Assembly: GCA_934716995.1 (NCBI GenBank) | Contig: CAKUYO010000014.1 | Location: 1-56,056, forward strand | Direction: 5' to 3' | DNA length: 56,056 nt | Origin: an uncultured Bacteroidales bacterium | GTDB taxonomy: Bacteria; Bacteroidota; Bacteroidia; Bacteroidales; Paludibacteraceae | Made by a program: the position numbers and the translations under genes | Part shown: in pieces, positions 35,828-44,485 of the stretch | How the letters are laid out: each line of letters starts with the position of its first letter | How positions within the stretch are numbered: position 1 is the first letter of the stretch | The notes under the pieces: generated by a model | What the model saw: the letters and a program-made list of their open reading frames with translations, nothing else | The model's database searches: none | Told to the model about the DNA's origin: nothing

Positions 35828-36652
35828 ATGAATCGCTTTTTTTTACCATTTCTCTTAATACTATGTTTAGTGTCTTGCAGGAGGACATCTCGAGATTACG
35901 ACTATGTAGTTGTGGATAGAGATACTCTTTACAAAAGAATAGTACAAAACTATGATGTTGAGGCATACGGATTGTACATAATGCATTTTGATCCTGATAC
36001 CCTTATAGTTTTGGCGGATAGTGCACATTATTGGCAGGCGTATGGAAATATCTATTTTGGCAATGCATTGGCTAAAACCCCAATGTCCGATACCATTGTT
36101 ACATTCTATACAATGAAATGGTGTGCTTATGGTGGTATAGAAGACAAGGATATAGACAAACTATTTACATTCAAAGATGATTTATATAATTGGCTTAATG
36201 ACTATACTTTTGAATGGGGACCTTCTGTGTGGAATAAGGATTTGTATGCCTCTGAGTATAACAATATAGATTCTGTTATTTCTGTAATATGTAGGACAGC
36301 AGATACAACATCTTATCTTAAATTGCGTATGATATCAAATGCAAATCAATTATTGCCAATAGCTGTAAAAATGGCAGATGAAGTACGGTATCCACCCGCA
36401 ATGTTTGATGCATATAGATGCTATGTCGCAGTTTATGGCTCAAGGTATGAAATGAATAGTGTTCAAACTATAGTGGCTGAAAGATATTTAGATATGGGAG
36501 TTAGTGTTGGTTTTTTACCTTGTATATGGAAAAAATCCCTCCAACTTTTGACTGGAACTTATACATCACAAGACACAATCAAAGGGAAACACTTATTTCA
36601 ACAATGTGTAAATAATGCAGATACAATACCTTTTTGGCGAGTAGAATTATAA
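35828..36652 (+). CDS. Lipoprotein, candidate immunity protein for the second RHS tip
   Basis: Protein of 274 residues starting 1 nt after the RHS stop. The N-terminus MNRFFLPFLLILCLVSCRR contains a lipobox (LVSC), so it should be lipid-anchored, probably facing the periplasm. The rest is aromatic-rich, with four other cysteines and no recognised domain. Composition is AT-rich like the tip before it. By position it is the likely neutraliser of the clan-CD-like tip. It is followed directly by an RHS remnant. Confidence 0.65.
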   Translation: MNRFFLPFLLILCLVSCRRTSRDYDYVVVDRDTLYKRIVQNYDVEAYGLYIMHFDPDTLIVLADSAHYWQAYGNIYFGNALAKTPMSDTIVTFYTMKWCAYGGIEDKDIDKLFTFKDDLYNWLNDYTFEWGPSVWNKDLYASEYNNIDSVISVICRTADTTSYLKLRMISNANQLLPIAVKMADEVRYPPAMFDAYRCYVAVYGSRYEMNSVQTIVAERYLDMGVSVGFLPCIWKKSLQLLTGTYTSQDTIKGKHLFQQCVNNADTIPFWRVEL

Positions 36653-36687
36653 CAGGAGTTATGCTTATTACTTATAGAATTCCATAT

Positions 36688-37035
36688 ATATTCCGCCAAG
36701 ATGACTTCCGTCATCATTGGTGGAACGAGGCAGGACAAATGGTTGCAAGTATAGACAATGCTTTTTGTGGCTATTATGGATATGATGGTAATGGAAACCG
36801 TGCCTACAAACTCACAGGGCAATCCGTACAAGACCAATACAATGCGGGAGAGTGGCAGTACTATGTGAATTTCAATGATGCGGTTCTCTATGTCAATCCG
36901 TACTTTATCGTTACACCAAAGGGGTATACAAGACATTATTACAATGGTTCCCAACGTATCGCATCGAAAATAGGTAGCATATCAGACCTGACAAAGAGTA
37001 TTATTGATACAACGTGTGCTACACAGGATTGTGCA
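36688..37035 (+). pseudogene. RHS gene remnant without core or tip
   Basis: The frame reads HHWWNEAGQMVASIDNAFCG through YYNGSQRIASKIG, matching residues about 289-382 of the second RHS protein; 36712-37000 aligns to 34387-34675 with long identical blocks. There is no proper start (the frame merely continues from inside the lipoprotein gene), and the homology stops just before the HdeD gene. It is the stub of a third cassette whose core, tip and partner have been lost. Confidence 0.8.
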
Positions 37036-37084
37036 GTCGGCACGGATTTTGTGAGGATTATGGTAAAACATAAAAAACAACACT

Positions 37085-37678
37085 ATGAGAACAAGTACAA
37101 AAATCTGGATGTCGCTGGCGGGTGTAGCACTCGTAGCATTAGGTGTGGTTTGTCTCGTCAATTCGGGTGCCACGCTGTTGAGTCTGGCATGGGTGGTAGG
37201 ACTGATCTTCCTGCTTGCCGGCTGCAGCGAGTTCGCCGCATGGTGCCGGCTGCACCGCTTTATGCCGCAAAGCGGTCTGCTTTTCCTGTCGGCATTGCTG
37301 CAAGTGGTCGTTGGTGTATTCTTCTTGGTTCACCCCGCGTCCCTGATGGTGGCATTACCTTTTATCTTCGCTTTCTTTGTCCTGTTTGAGGGCATCCGTA
37401 TAGCCATCGAGTCATTCGATTTCAAACAGGTAGGTTTCCGCTATTGGTGGGTATTGTTTGTCTTCGGCTTGCTGGCTGCCGCTTTCGGCATATACGGGCT
37501 ATACCGCCCCGCTGTCAGTGCGGAAACACTCACCGTCCTGGTCAGCATCGGTATCATCCTGTCAGGTATCGGTTACTGGGGAATGGTCTATGGTATCAAC
37601 CGCTGCGAGCGCAAACTCAAACAACTGCACGACCGTTTCGTACCCATCGAGGATGTAGAGGCAGAGGAAGTGAAATAA
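37085..37678 (+). CDS. HdeD/DUF308 family membrane protein
   Basis: Protein of 197 residues with six hydrophobic helices, beginning MRTSTKIWMSLAGVALVALG and containing three repeats of the two-helix DUF308 unit (for example FLSALLQVVVGVFFLVHPA and GILLSGIGYWG-like pieces). The C-terminus is a charged cytoplasmic tail (RKLKQLHDRFVPIEDVEAEEVK). In enterobacteria HdeD helps acid resistance at high density; the family as a whole is poorly defined. It lies immediately after the RHS remnant, so its original promoter may have been displaced. A terminator follows. Confidence 0.85.
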   Translation: MRTSTKIWMSLAGVALVALGVVCLVNSGATLLSLAWVVGLIFLLAGCSEFAAWCRLHRFMPQSGLLFLSALLQVVVGVFFLVHPASLMVALPFIFAFFVLFEGIRIAIESFDFKQVGFRYWWVLFVFGLLAAAFGIYGLYRPAVSAETLTVLVSIGIILSGIGYWGMVYGINRCERKLKQLHDRFVPIEDVEAEEVK

Positions 37679-37679
37679 T

Positions 37680-37740
37680 AGAAAGATAGAAAGATAGAAA
37701 GATAGAATAATAATAGAAAGATAGAAATAGAATAATAGAA
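37680..37740. repeat. Intergenic heptad microrepeat (ATAGAAAG units)
   Basis: Tandem copies of ATAGAAAG/ATAGAATA follow the HdeD stop. Similar arrays occur at 8579-8622, 18788-18820 and 46480-46515. Confidence 0.6.
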
Positions 37741-37741
37741 A

Positions 37742-37774
37742 GGATTGCTTGTGTGGGACAGGCAATCCTTTTTT
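37742..37774 (+). terminator. Intrinsic terminator after the HdeD gene
   Basis: GGATTGC (37742-37748) pairs with GCAATCC (37762-37768) and is followed by six T. Confidence 0.8.
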
Positions 37775-37804
37775 GCGTCAAAAACACAGGACAACCACGA
37801 AACA

Positions 37805-37929
37805 ATAATTTATACACTTTATGCAATAAATACAGTGCATAAAGTGTATAAAAGCACTGCATAAAAGATAATTTTTTCTACGTCCTTTCTACGTCTTTTC
37901 TACGTAATTGGTATTATGAGGTATAGGAA
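37805..37929. repeat. Intergenic repeat element, copy B (reverse complement of copy A)
   Basis: Reverse complement of 4208-4331. Its perfect 14-bp arms TATACACTTTATGC (37811-37824) and GCATAAAGTGTATA (37837-37850) and its ACGTAGAAA-type tandem units are conserved. The two copies bracket 33.5 kb, including the whole RHS island, and are in opposite orientation. Confidence 0.75.
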
Positions 37930-38069
37930 CTGCATACTCTGTATATTTTGGGGAGAATATATCTTTGAAAGAAGGTAACAGCAGAGAGATTATTTGCATT
38001 ATTTGACATTATTTGGTTCCGGACTATCAGCCGATTTTAATGCGGTTGCTATGGCAAAAACAACCGATA

Positions 38070-38101
38070 TTTGCACAAACCGGGAAAAATATGTATCTTT
38101 G
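38070..38101 (+). promoter_or_regulatory. Promoter of the nuclease-ligA operon
   Basis: TTTG at 38070-38073 and TATCTTTG at 38094-38101 are 20 bp apart, a full consensus match. The nuclease ATG at 38124 follows after a leader of about 15 nt. Another TATCTTTG at 37960-37967 lacks a -33 box. Confidence 0.75.
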
Positions 38102-38123
38102 CAGGCTTATAATCTATCTGCAG

Positions 38124-39722
38124 ATGCAAAAAATACACAAAATACTCATTCTCTGTGTGACGGTGCTGTTTGCCGTACAGACAAGTGCACAAGTACATAT
38201 CACCATTACCGACCCCGAGACGTGGACGGTCAGCGAACTGAGCGGATATGTGGGGCAGACCGTGGTGTTCGACCAGCCGATGTATGTCTGCAACAACTAT
38301 TACAGCAGTCTGACCATCGCCCCGCGGCGAATTTTCTCGCCTACCAACCAAGCCATTCCCCGCAGTACGGAATACAACTCTGTCCTGTCGCTCAACAACA
38401 GCGGTACGATGAGCCTGTCGGGAGTATCGGGATACCACCGTATGGGCGAGAAAATCTACAATCTGACCGTGCGGGTCAATTCGCAAAGCAGCCTGACCTA
38501 CAAAAGCGGTACGTTCCGTGGCAACACCCGCGCCGACATTGAGGCGGGGTTGCCTGATGTGGGCGACTACCGGTTGCTGGTGTGTGCAGCGAACTTGGAA
38601 TACTACTTGGTGGAAAACTTAGGTACAGGCTATGGTCCGGACAATGACTCGCAGCATCAGAAACAGCGCACCAAAGTGCGCCAAGCCCTGGCAAAGATAA
38701 GTGCGGACATCTATGGTTTGGTAGAGATTGAGCAGGGGCAGAGTGCGCTCCGCGAGATTGCCAAAGACCTGACATCCAACACCGGTTATCCCTATACCTA
38801 TATAGACGACGGCGGTTCGGCAAGCGGTTCCTACACCAAGTCAGGCTATGTCTATCGCAGCGACAAAGTGCGCCCCGACGGCAAACTCTACAGCAACAAT
38901 GAGCGGGTGCAGAACCGCAAGAAGATACAGGCTTTCCAAGAGATAGAGACGGGGGAGGTGTTTTTCTTCTCGCTCAACCACTTCAAGGCCAAGTCGGGTT
39001 CGGCTTCGGGAGCCGATGCCGACCAAGGCGATGGGCAGGGGACTTTTAACTACTCGCGTACTATGGAAGCCAAATCGGTTATCAATCAGTACAACGGCAT
39101 CCGTCCGCAGTTTCACGAGAGCGACCTTCTGATTATGGGCGACCTGAACGCCTACGCCAAAGAAGACCCTATCACCACGTTTACCACAGCGGGTATGATT
39201 GACCTGCACCGTGCATTCCACGGCGACACAAGTTACAGTTACACCTTCCACGGGCAGGCGGGATACCTCGACCATGCCATATGCAACACTACCCTGCGTC
39301 CGCAAATCACGGGTATGGCGGCATACCATATCAATTCCGACGAATCGGACGAATACACCTATGACAAATCGAGCGACCTGACGATGTTCCGCTACAGCGA
39401 CCACGACCCCGTACTCGTGGGATTGGCATTGGACAGCACCCTTGCAGCCGCAAGCACCGATCCGATAGTGAACAATTTCGGCATTGTGGACAACGACGGC
39501 ACGCAGATGCTGATTTTCAGCGACTATATGACGATATACAATGCGTATCAGCCGGGCGAAAAGAGTTACTACGCCGTCTATACGGCACAGGGCTGGCTTG
39601 TGGAGCAGGGCAACATTGACACCACGCCTTACACCCTACCCGTCCCCACCACATCGGGTGTGTACATCGTATATGTATATAGCCAGGGACAGACCTACCA
39701 ACGCAAAATCATTGTACCATAA
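38124..39722 (+). CDS. Secreted endonuclease/exonuclease/phosphatase-family nuclease
   Basis: Protein of 532 residues. The start at 38124 gives a signal peptide (MQKIHKILILCVTVLFAVQTSA) and lies right after the promoter; a longer frame from 38013 would begin before it. An N-terminal beta domain (to about 170) precedes the EEP catalytic domain (about 175-470). That domain shows LVEIEQGQSALREIA (metal-binding Glu), FFFSLNHFKAKSG, LLIMGDLNAYAKEDP (catalytic Asp/Asn) and YSDHDPVLVG (catalytic Asp-His). The last 70 residues resemble a type IX sorting domain (GVYIVYVYSQGQTYQRKIIV). It probably degrades extracellular DNA or nucleotides. Its stop overlaps the ligA start by one base. Confidence 0.88.
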   Translation: MQKIHKILILCVTVLFAVQTSAQVHITITDPETWTVSELSGYVGQTVVFDQPMYVCNNYYSSLTIAPRRIFSPTNQAIPRSTEYNSVLSLNNSGTMSLSGVSGYHRMGEKIYNLTVRVNSQSSLTYKSGTFRGNTRADIEAGLPDVGDYRLLVCAANLEYYLVENLGTGYGPDNDSQHQKQRTKVRQALAKISADIYGLVEIEQGQSALREIAKDLTSNTGYPYTYIDDGGSASGSYTKSGYVYRSDKVRPDGKLYSNNERVQNRKKIQAFQEIETGEVFFFSLNHFKAKSGSASGADADQGDGQGTFNYSRTMEAKSVINQYNGIRPQFHESDLLIMGDLNAYAKEDPITTFTTAGMIDLHRAFHGDTSYSYTFHGQAGYLDHAICNTTLRPQITGMAAYHINSDESDEYTYDKSSDLTMFRYSDHDPVLVGLALDSTLAAASTDPIVNNFGIVDNDGTQMLIFSDYMTIYNAYQPGEKSYYAVYTAQGWLVEQGNIDTTPYTLPVPTTSGVYIVYVYSQGQTYQRKIIVP

Positions 39723-41761
39723 TGGACTTGTTTTCGGAAATAGAGGCGCCGGAGCGGGAGGAGATACGCTCGCTGCGCAAGGAACTGGAGGAGCAGAACT
39801 ACAAATACTACGTTCTCAACCAGCCCGCGATGTCAGACCAGGAGTTTGACCAAAAAATGCGGCGGTTGCAGGACTTGGAGGCACGCTACCCCGATATGTT
39901 CGACCCCAAGTCACCCACACAGCACGTGGGTTCCGACCTCGGCAAGAAAGGTTTCGAGCAGGTGGTACACCAATACCCTATGCTCTCGCTGGCGAACACC
40001 TATTCGCGGGAAGAGGTGGAAGACTGGATCCGCAAACTGCCGGAGAACGCAGAGATTGTCTGCGAACTGAAATTCGACGGACTGAGTATTTCCCTTTGGT
40101 ACGAACACGGGCAACTGACCAAAGCCGTTACACGCGGCGACGGACAGAAAGGCGACAACGTAATTGACAACATCAAGACCATTCCGTCTATTCCGTGGCA
40201 CGTAGAGGGCGCAGACATACCGGCGCATTTTGAGATGCGCGGCGAGGTGCTGCTGCCGTGGAAGAACTTTGAGCGGCTGAACACCGAGCGGGAGGCGCAG
40301 GAGGAGCCGCTCTTTGCCAACCCGCGCAATGCGGCTTCGGGAACGCTCAAACTGCAAGACCCGCGCGAGGTGGCACGCCGGGGATTGGATGCCTACCTGT
40401 ACTATATGTTGGGCGAAGACCTGCCCGCTGCCACCCACTACGACCGTCTGCAAACCGCACGCCGCTGGGGATTCAAAATAAGCGATGCGATACGCGTATG
40501 CCACTCGCTTGACGAGGTAATGGAGTACATCAACCATTGGGACACCGAGCGGCGCAACCTGCCGGTAGCCACCGATGGCATCGTGCTGAAAGTGAACAGT
40601 CTGGCACAGCAGGAGGAACTGGGTTACACCGCCAAGACCCCGCGCTGGGCAATAGCCTACAAGTTCCAAGCCGAGCGGCAACTGACCCGCCTCAACAAGA
40701 TAACCTATCAGGTAGGACGGACGGGAGTGGTTACTCCCGTAGCGAACCTTGACCCCGTGCAACTGTCAGGTACGGTCGTACAGCGTGCCACCCTGCACAA
40801 CGAAGATTTTATCCGCTCTCTCGGTATCCGCGAGGGCGACATGGTATGGGTGGAAAAAGGCGGCGAGATCATCCCGAAGATCGTGGGGAAAGAGACCTCT
40901 CCCACCCGGACTTCCCCCTCCTTTGAGGGTACTGACGCTGTCGGGGGAGTTTTCCCCACGCATTGCCCCGAATGCGGTGCGCCATTGGTGCGCGTAGAGG
41001 GCGAAGCGGCATGGCGATGCCCCAACGATATGACCTGTCCGCCGCAAATAAAGGGCAAGATGGAGCATTTCGTTTCGCGCCGCGCAATGAACATTGACGG
41101 TCTGGGCGAAGAGACGATCGCCTTGCTCTACGACCAGGGGTTGCTGCACAACATTGCCGACATCTATGATCTGACACTCAACGAGTTGGCACAGCAGGAA
41201 CGCCTCGGACAAAAGTCGGCACAAAACATTCTCAACGGCATAGAAGCCTCGAAACAGGTGCCGTGGGCGCGTGTACTGTTTGCCCTCGGCATACGTATGG
41301 TGGGCGAGACTACGGCAAAGAAGATTGCCCGCCGTTTCCAGAGTATCGACCTGCTGATGGCGGCTACACACGACCAACTGACTGCCGTAGAGGATGTAGG
41401 TGACCAGATAGCCGACAACATCATCGCCTATTTTGCCGACGGGCGCAACCGGGAGATTGTCAGCCGCCTGCGGGCTGCAGGGCTGCAAACGGAGTCCGCC
41501 GAAGATACAGCCCATGCCTCTGACAAACTGGCAGGTCAGTCTGTCGTCATCTCGGGTACATTTGCCCGCCACAGCCGCGACGAATACAAAGCCCTTATCG
41601 AAGCCAATGGCGGAAAGAACACCGGCAGCGTAAGCAAAAAAACATCCTTTATTCTTGCGGGCGAAAATATGGGTCCCGAGAAACTGAAAAAAGCGGAAGC
41701 ACTCGGCATACGGTTAGTGAACGAGGAAGAATTTCTGCAAATGATAGGAGAGAACGTATGA
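39722..41761 (+). CDS. ligA: NAD-dependent DNA ligase LigA
   Basis: Protein of 679 residues, full length. It seals nicks using NAD+. The adenylation domain has the nucleophile Lys117 in CELKFDGLSISL and the downstream motifs EMRGEVLLP, NPRNAASGTLK and IAYKFQAER. It is followed by the OB fold, a four-Cys zinc finger (CPECGAPL ... CPNDMTCPP), HhH repeats and a C-terminal BRCT domain (KLAGQSVVISGTFARHSRDE). Between OB fold and zinc finger, residues about 391-412 form a Ser/Pro/Gly-rich stretch (TSPTRTSPSFEG) not expected from the family, possibly a repeat insertion. It overlaps the next gene by 4 bp. Confidence 0.96.
   Translation: MDLFSEIEAPEREEIRSLRKELEEQNYKYYVLNQPAMSDQEFDQKMRRLQDLEARYPDMFDPKSPTQHVGSDLGKKGFEQVVHQYPMLSLANTYSREEVEDWIRKLPENAEIVCELKFDGLSISLWYEHGQLTKAVTRGDGQKGDNVIDNIKTIPSIPWHVEGADIPAHFEMRGEVLLPWKNFERLNTEREAQEEPLFANPRNAASGTLKLQDPREVARRGLDAYLYYMLGEDLPAATHYDRLQTARRWGFKISDAIRVCHSLDEVMEYINHWDTERRNLPVATDGIVLKVNSLAQQEELGYTAKTPRWAIAYKFQAERQLTRLNKITYQVGRTGVVTPVANLDPVQLSGTVVQRATLHNEDFIRSLGIREGDMVWVEKGGEIIPKIVGKETSPTRTSPSFEGTDAVGGVFPTHCPECGAPLVRVEGEAAWRCPNDMTCPPQIKGKMEHFVSRRAMNIDGLGEETIALLYDQGLLHNIADIYDLTLNELAQQERLGQKSAQNILNGIEASKQVPWARVLFALGIRMVGETTAKKIARRFQSIDLLMAATHDQLTAVEDVGDQIADNIIAYFADGRNREIVSRLRAAGLQTESAEDTAHASDKLAGQSVVISGTFARHSRDEYKALIEANGGKNTGSVSKKTSFILAGENMGPEKLKKAEALGIRLVNEEEFLQMIGENV
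40891..40958 (+). repeat. Palindromic-repeat-like in-frame insertion within ligA
   Basis: The stretch with GACTTCCCCCTCC (40909-40921), a TTTGAGGG segment and a later GGGGGAGTTTTCCCC resembles dispersed C-rich palindromic repeats of Bacteroidota, and its beginning matches the reverse complement of the nusB-yajC hairpin flank. It encodes the extra residues between the OB fold and the zinc finger. Confidence 0.45.
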
Positions 41762-42273
41762 GCCTGAAAGAAAGACTTTTTGAGCGCTATATCCGCAAAC
41801 ACCCGCACAAGCAGAGCGGGTTTCCCGATTGGGAGAAAGTGCGCAATATATATATGTTGGCAGAAGCCGCGCCTGATGACAGGGAGGCTCTAACCCTTGC
41901 GGACTGTTGCAGACTGTTGGAAAATGCGGGCAAGACCGTGCAACTGATTACCTATGCCGACGGCAAGGAAAGAACAGGGCAAGGATTGGTATTCTGCCGC
42001 AAAGATTTTTCCCTTTTGGGGCGTCCGCACAAGGATGTTACAGACCAATTAGCCGAACCTGCCGACCTGCTCATCGATCTGACCAAACACCCGCTGTTAC
42101 CTATGCGCTACCTTGCCTTTTGCACCAATGCCCGATTTAAGGCAGGCAGGAAACTATCCCCGAAGGACGAAGACGGCATACACAATATGCTGCTTCAGAC
42201 CCATGATGATGGTACGGAATTTGTATTCCGACAAATAGTACACTACATAGAAACCATACGAAGCAATGACTGA
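41758..42273 (+). CDS. DUF6913-like conserved protein
   Basis: Protein of 171 residues, soluble, no signal peptide. The pattern GFPDWEKVRNIYMLAEA, LLIDLTKHPLLPMRYLAFCTNARFK (in pieces) and the C-terminal LQTHDDGTEFVFRQIVHYIETI is what I associate with DUF6913, a Bacteroidota family often next to dapA. No function is known. It is translationally linked on both sides: ATGA overlap with ligA and 8-bp overlap with dapA. Confidence 0.72.
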   Translation: MSLKERLFERYIRKHPHKQSGFPDWEKVRNIYMLAEAAPDDREALTLADCCRLLENAGKTVQLITYADGKERTGQGLVFCRKDFSLLGRPHKDVTDQLAEPADLLIDLTKHPLLPMRYLAFCTNARFKAGRKLSPKDEDGIHNMLLQTHDDGTEFVFRQIVHYIETIRSND

Positions 42274-43174
42274 CATTCGCGAAAGATACGACCGTGCGCA
42301 AAGCGACCTGTATGGTCTGGGTACGGCACTTGTTACACCCTTTAAGGAGGATTTGTCCGTTGATTATGAAGCACTCAACCGCTTGCTGGATATCCAACTC
42401 TCGGGCGACACCGATTATATTGTCGTACTCGGCACCACCGGCGAGGCTGCCACGCTGACCGACGAGGAAAAGACCGCAGTGCGGGAGTTTGTCGTGCGCA
42501 AAGTGGCGGGGCGCTTACCACTGGTATTGGGTGTGGGCGGCAACTGCACCGCACGCGTGGTGGAGGAACTGCACCGTCTCGCACCCGTTCTCAGGGAACA
42601 TTTCACGGCTATCCTGTCGGTTTGCCCCTACTACAACAAGCCCTCGCAAGAGGGCATATACCGGCATTTCTGCGCCATAGCCGAAGCGTCGCCTGTCCCT
42701 GTACTCTTGTATAATGTACCCGGGCGCACAGGCGTGAACATCACTCCCGAGACGGCGCTCCGTATCCATGCCGCCTACCCCGACAAAGTATGCGGTATCA
42801 AAGAGGCAAGCGGCAATGTGCCCCAGATAGAGTACCTTTTGCGGCAAGCCCCGTCCGACTTTCTGGTTATCTCGGGCGACGACGGTATTGCCTGCCAACT
42901 GATGGAAGCGGGTGCGTCCGGACTGATCTCGGTAGCAAGCAATGCTTTTCCTTCCGTTTACCGCAAAATCATATACGGCAAAGACTCTGCCCTGCAAGCC
43001 CGCTATGCGCAGATGGTACACCTGCTTTTTGCGGAAGGCAACCCATCGGGTATCAAAACCGTACTGGCAGCATTGGGCGTTATCTCCAACCGCCTCCGCC
43101 TGCCGCTGGTGCCTAATTCCGAGGCAGTGCAAACCGAGATACGCTGCGCATTGCGCTCCCTAACCGACGAATAA
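42266..43174 (+). CDS. dapA: 4-hydroxy-tetrahydrodipicolinate synthase
   Basis: Protein of 302 residues with the TIM barrel of class I lyases. It condenses pyruvate with aspartate semialdehyde in the lysine/diaminopimelate pathway. Signatures are GTTGEAATL, the catalytic Tyr in YYNKPSQEGIYRHF, YNVPGRTGVNI, and the Schiff-base Lys in VCGIKEASGN. GDDGIACQLMEAGASG near residue 215 completes the pattern. It starts within the end of the DUF6913-like gene and is followed 2 nt later by an uncharacterised gene. Confidence 0.95.
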   Translation: MTDIRERYDRAQSDLYGLGTALVTPFKEDLSVDYEALNRLLDIQLSGDTDYIVVLGTTGEAATLTDEEKTAVREFVVRKVAGRLPLVLGVGGNCTARVVEELHRLAPVLREHFTAILSVCPYYNKPSQEGIYRHFCAIAEASPVPVLLYNVPGRTGVNITPETALRIHAAYPDKVCGIKEASGNVPQIEYLLRQAPSDFLVISGDDGIACQLMEAGASGLISVASNAFPSVYRKIIYGKDSALQARYAQMVHLLFAEGNPSGIKTVLAALGVISNRLRLPLVPNSEAVQTEIRCALRSLTDE

Positions 43175-43176
43175 AA

Positions 43177-44409
43177 ATGGAAAAGAAAGATAAAAACGAT
43201 TTGTCCTCTCAAGTAAACACCTTGGAGCGTGCCTTGGGCGAAAGGATGCTGCACCACGGACTGGTCATCTTGCGCCAATGGGTGGCGGAACTGGGTATGG
43301 CGGTCTATGCCGACCGTATCGACCTGTTGGAGCAGAACTACCAGCGTCTGTTCGACTACTATCTCACGATGGACGATGCCAATCGCGACCGTCTCTTGGA
43401 CGAGATGACGGGGGATGCATACCGTCTCGAAGACGACATCTATGCCGAGATGCGTATCCGGCGCGGGCTCTCGCCCGAGATGCACGGCTTCAACGGCACC
43501 AACCCGCAGAGCGTAATGCGCTATTTCTCCTCGTGCGTACAGTTGCAGACCGAGGACTTCGACTGGATCCGTACCCAACTGCAAGACAAGGAACATTCCA
43601 CAATGGCGCTCCTGGCTATCGCCGCCCTGTCGTCCAACCTGCGCGAGTGTTTCTCCGAGGAGGCGATTCTGCTGCTCATCGAGGCGATTGGTGCAGAGAA
43701 TCAGGTAATTGTCAGCCAGGCTTTGGGCAGCGTCATTCTGCTGCTGGCGCACTACGATGTGCGTATCGACTATTTTCCCGCTATCGAAGACGCCTTTGCG
43801 GCTGCCATCGACCCCGACTCGTCGCTTGCCTTGGATACCCTCTGCGCACTGGTCCGCTCCAGCAAAGTGAACATCCGCGACCTGATGGCAAAAGGCGAAC
43901 TCAATGCCGACGATATGCCCGATACGCTCAAAGAGGTGCTGGGTATTGACGCCAACGACGACCCGAAGCGCAAACTGGCATCTATCGAATCGTGGATGCC
44001 CGACAGCGAGCGGGAGTATATGGCAGGTTTGGTCAGTATGTTCCCCGATACGTGGGTCTATAACATCATTGTGGGCGACGACCCGCAGAACCTGCGCCGT
44101 ATGCAACTCACCTACCTCTCGGTAGGCAAGATGGACTTGCTGTGGGACGACCTGGACGTAGCCGAACAATGGCTCGCCAACCACTTGGTGGAGGAACAGC
44201 CGACCCCGATAGACTATACCCACTGCTGTTTTGTGCGTGGCGACCGTCTGATGGCTTATGAGAACTATCGTCAGGCACGTATGCTATGCAAGTCGGCAAA
44301 AGCATTCTTTGCCCTGTTCCGCCCCGACAGGCAACTGCTGGTGGATCATGGTGTCCCTCTCGAGCAAGTTTACCTGATGGAGGACCAGTTGCTCACTGTC
44401 AGCAAATAG
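43177..44409 (+). CDS. Uncharacterised helical protein
   Basis: Protein of 410 residues, not recognised. It is acidic, soluble, without signal peptide or membrane segment, and predicted almost wholly helical. The middle (about 130-260, with STMALLAIAALSSNLRECFS and VSQALGSVILLLAHYDVRID) looks like HEAT/ARM-type repeats and the C-terminus like TPR (AYENYRQARMLCKSAKAFFA). This suggests a scaffold or protein-binding role. The start 2 nt after dapA and plain neighbour-like codon use indicate a native operon member. Confidence 0.75.
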   Translation: MEKKDKNDLSSQVNTLERALGERMLHHGLVILRQWVAELGMAVYADRIDLLEQNYQRLFDYYLTMDDANRDRLLDEMTGDAYRLEDDIYAEMRIRRGLSPEMHGFNGTNPQSVMRYFSSCVQLQTEDFDWIRTQLQDKEHSTMALLAIAALSSNLRECFSEEAILLLIEAIGAENQVIVSQALGSVILLLAHYDVRIDYFPAIEDAFAAAIDPDSSLALDTLCALVRSSKVNIRDLMAKGELNADDMPDTLKEVLGIDANDDPKRKLASIESWMPDSEREYMAGLVSMFPDTWVYNIIVGDDPQNLRRMQLTYLSVGKMDLLWDDLDVAEQWLANHLVEEQPTPIDYTHCCFVRGDRLMAYENYRQARMLCKSAKAFFALFRPDRQLLVDHGVPLEQVYLMEDQLLTVSK

Positions 44410-44485
44410 TCCGTTTCCCCCGCTCTTTCCCTGACCTTACCCTGTGGATAGCCTGTATCGTATTGAACCATAAATCCGTATTTTT

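Noticed and set aside
22686..37035. Type VI or other known secretion genes delivering the RHS toxin
   Set aside because: No Hcp, VgrG, PAAR, Tc A-component or similar gene is visible; the toxin has a Sec signal peptide, so export is likely by another route.
37960..37967. A TATCTTTG box as an additional promoter of the nuclease gene
   Set aside because: No TTTG-like box at 19-21 bp upstream, and a full-consensus promoter lies nearer the start.
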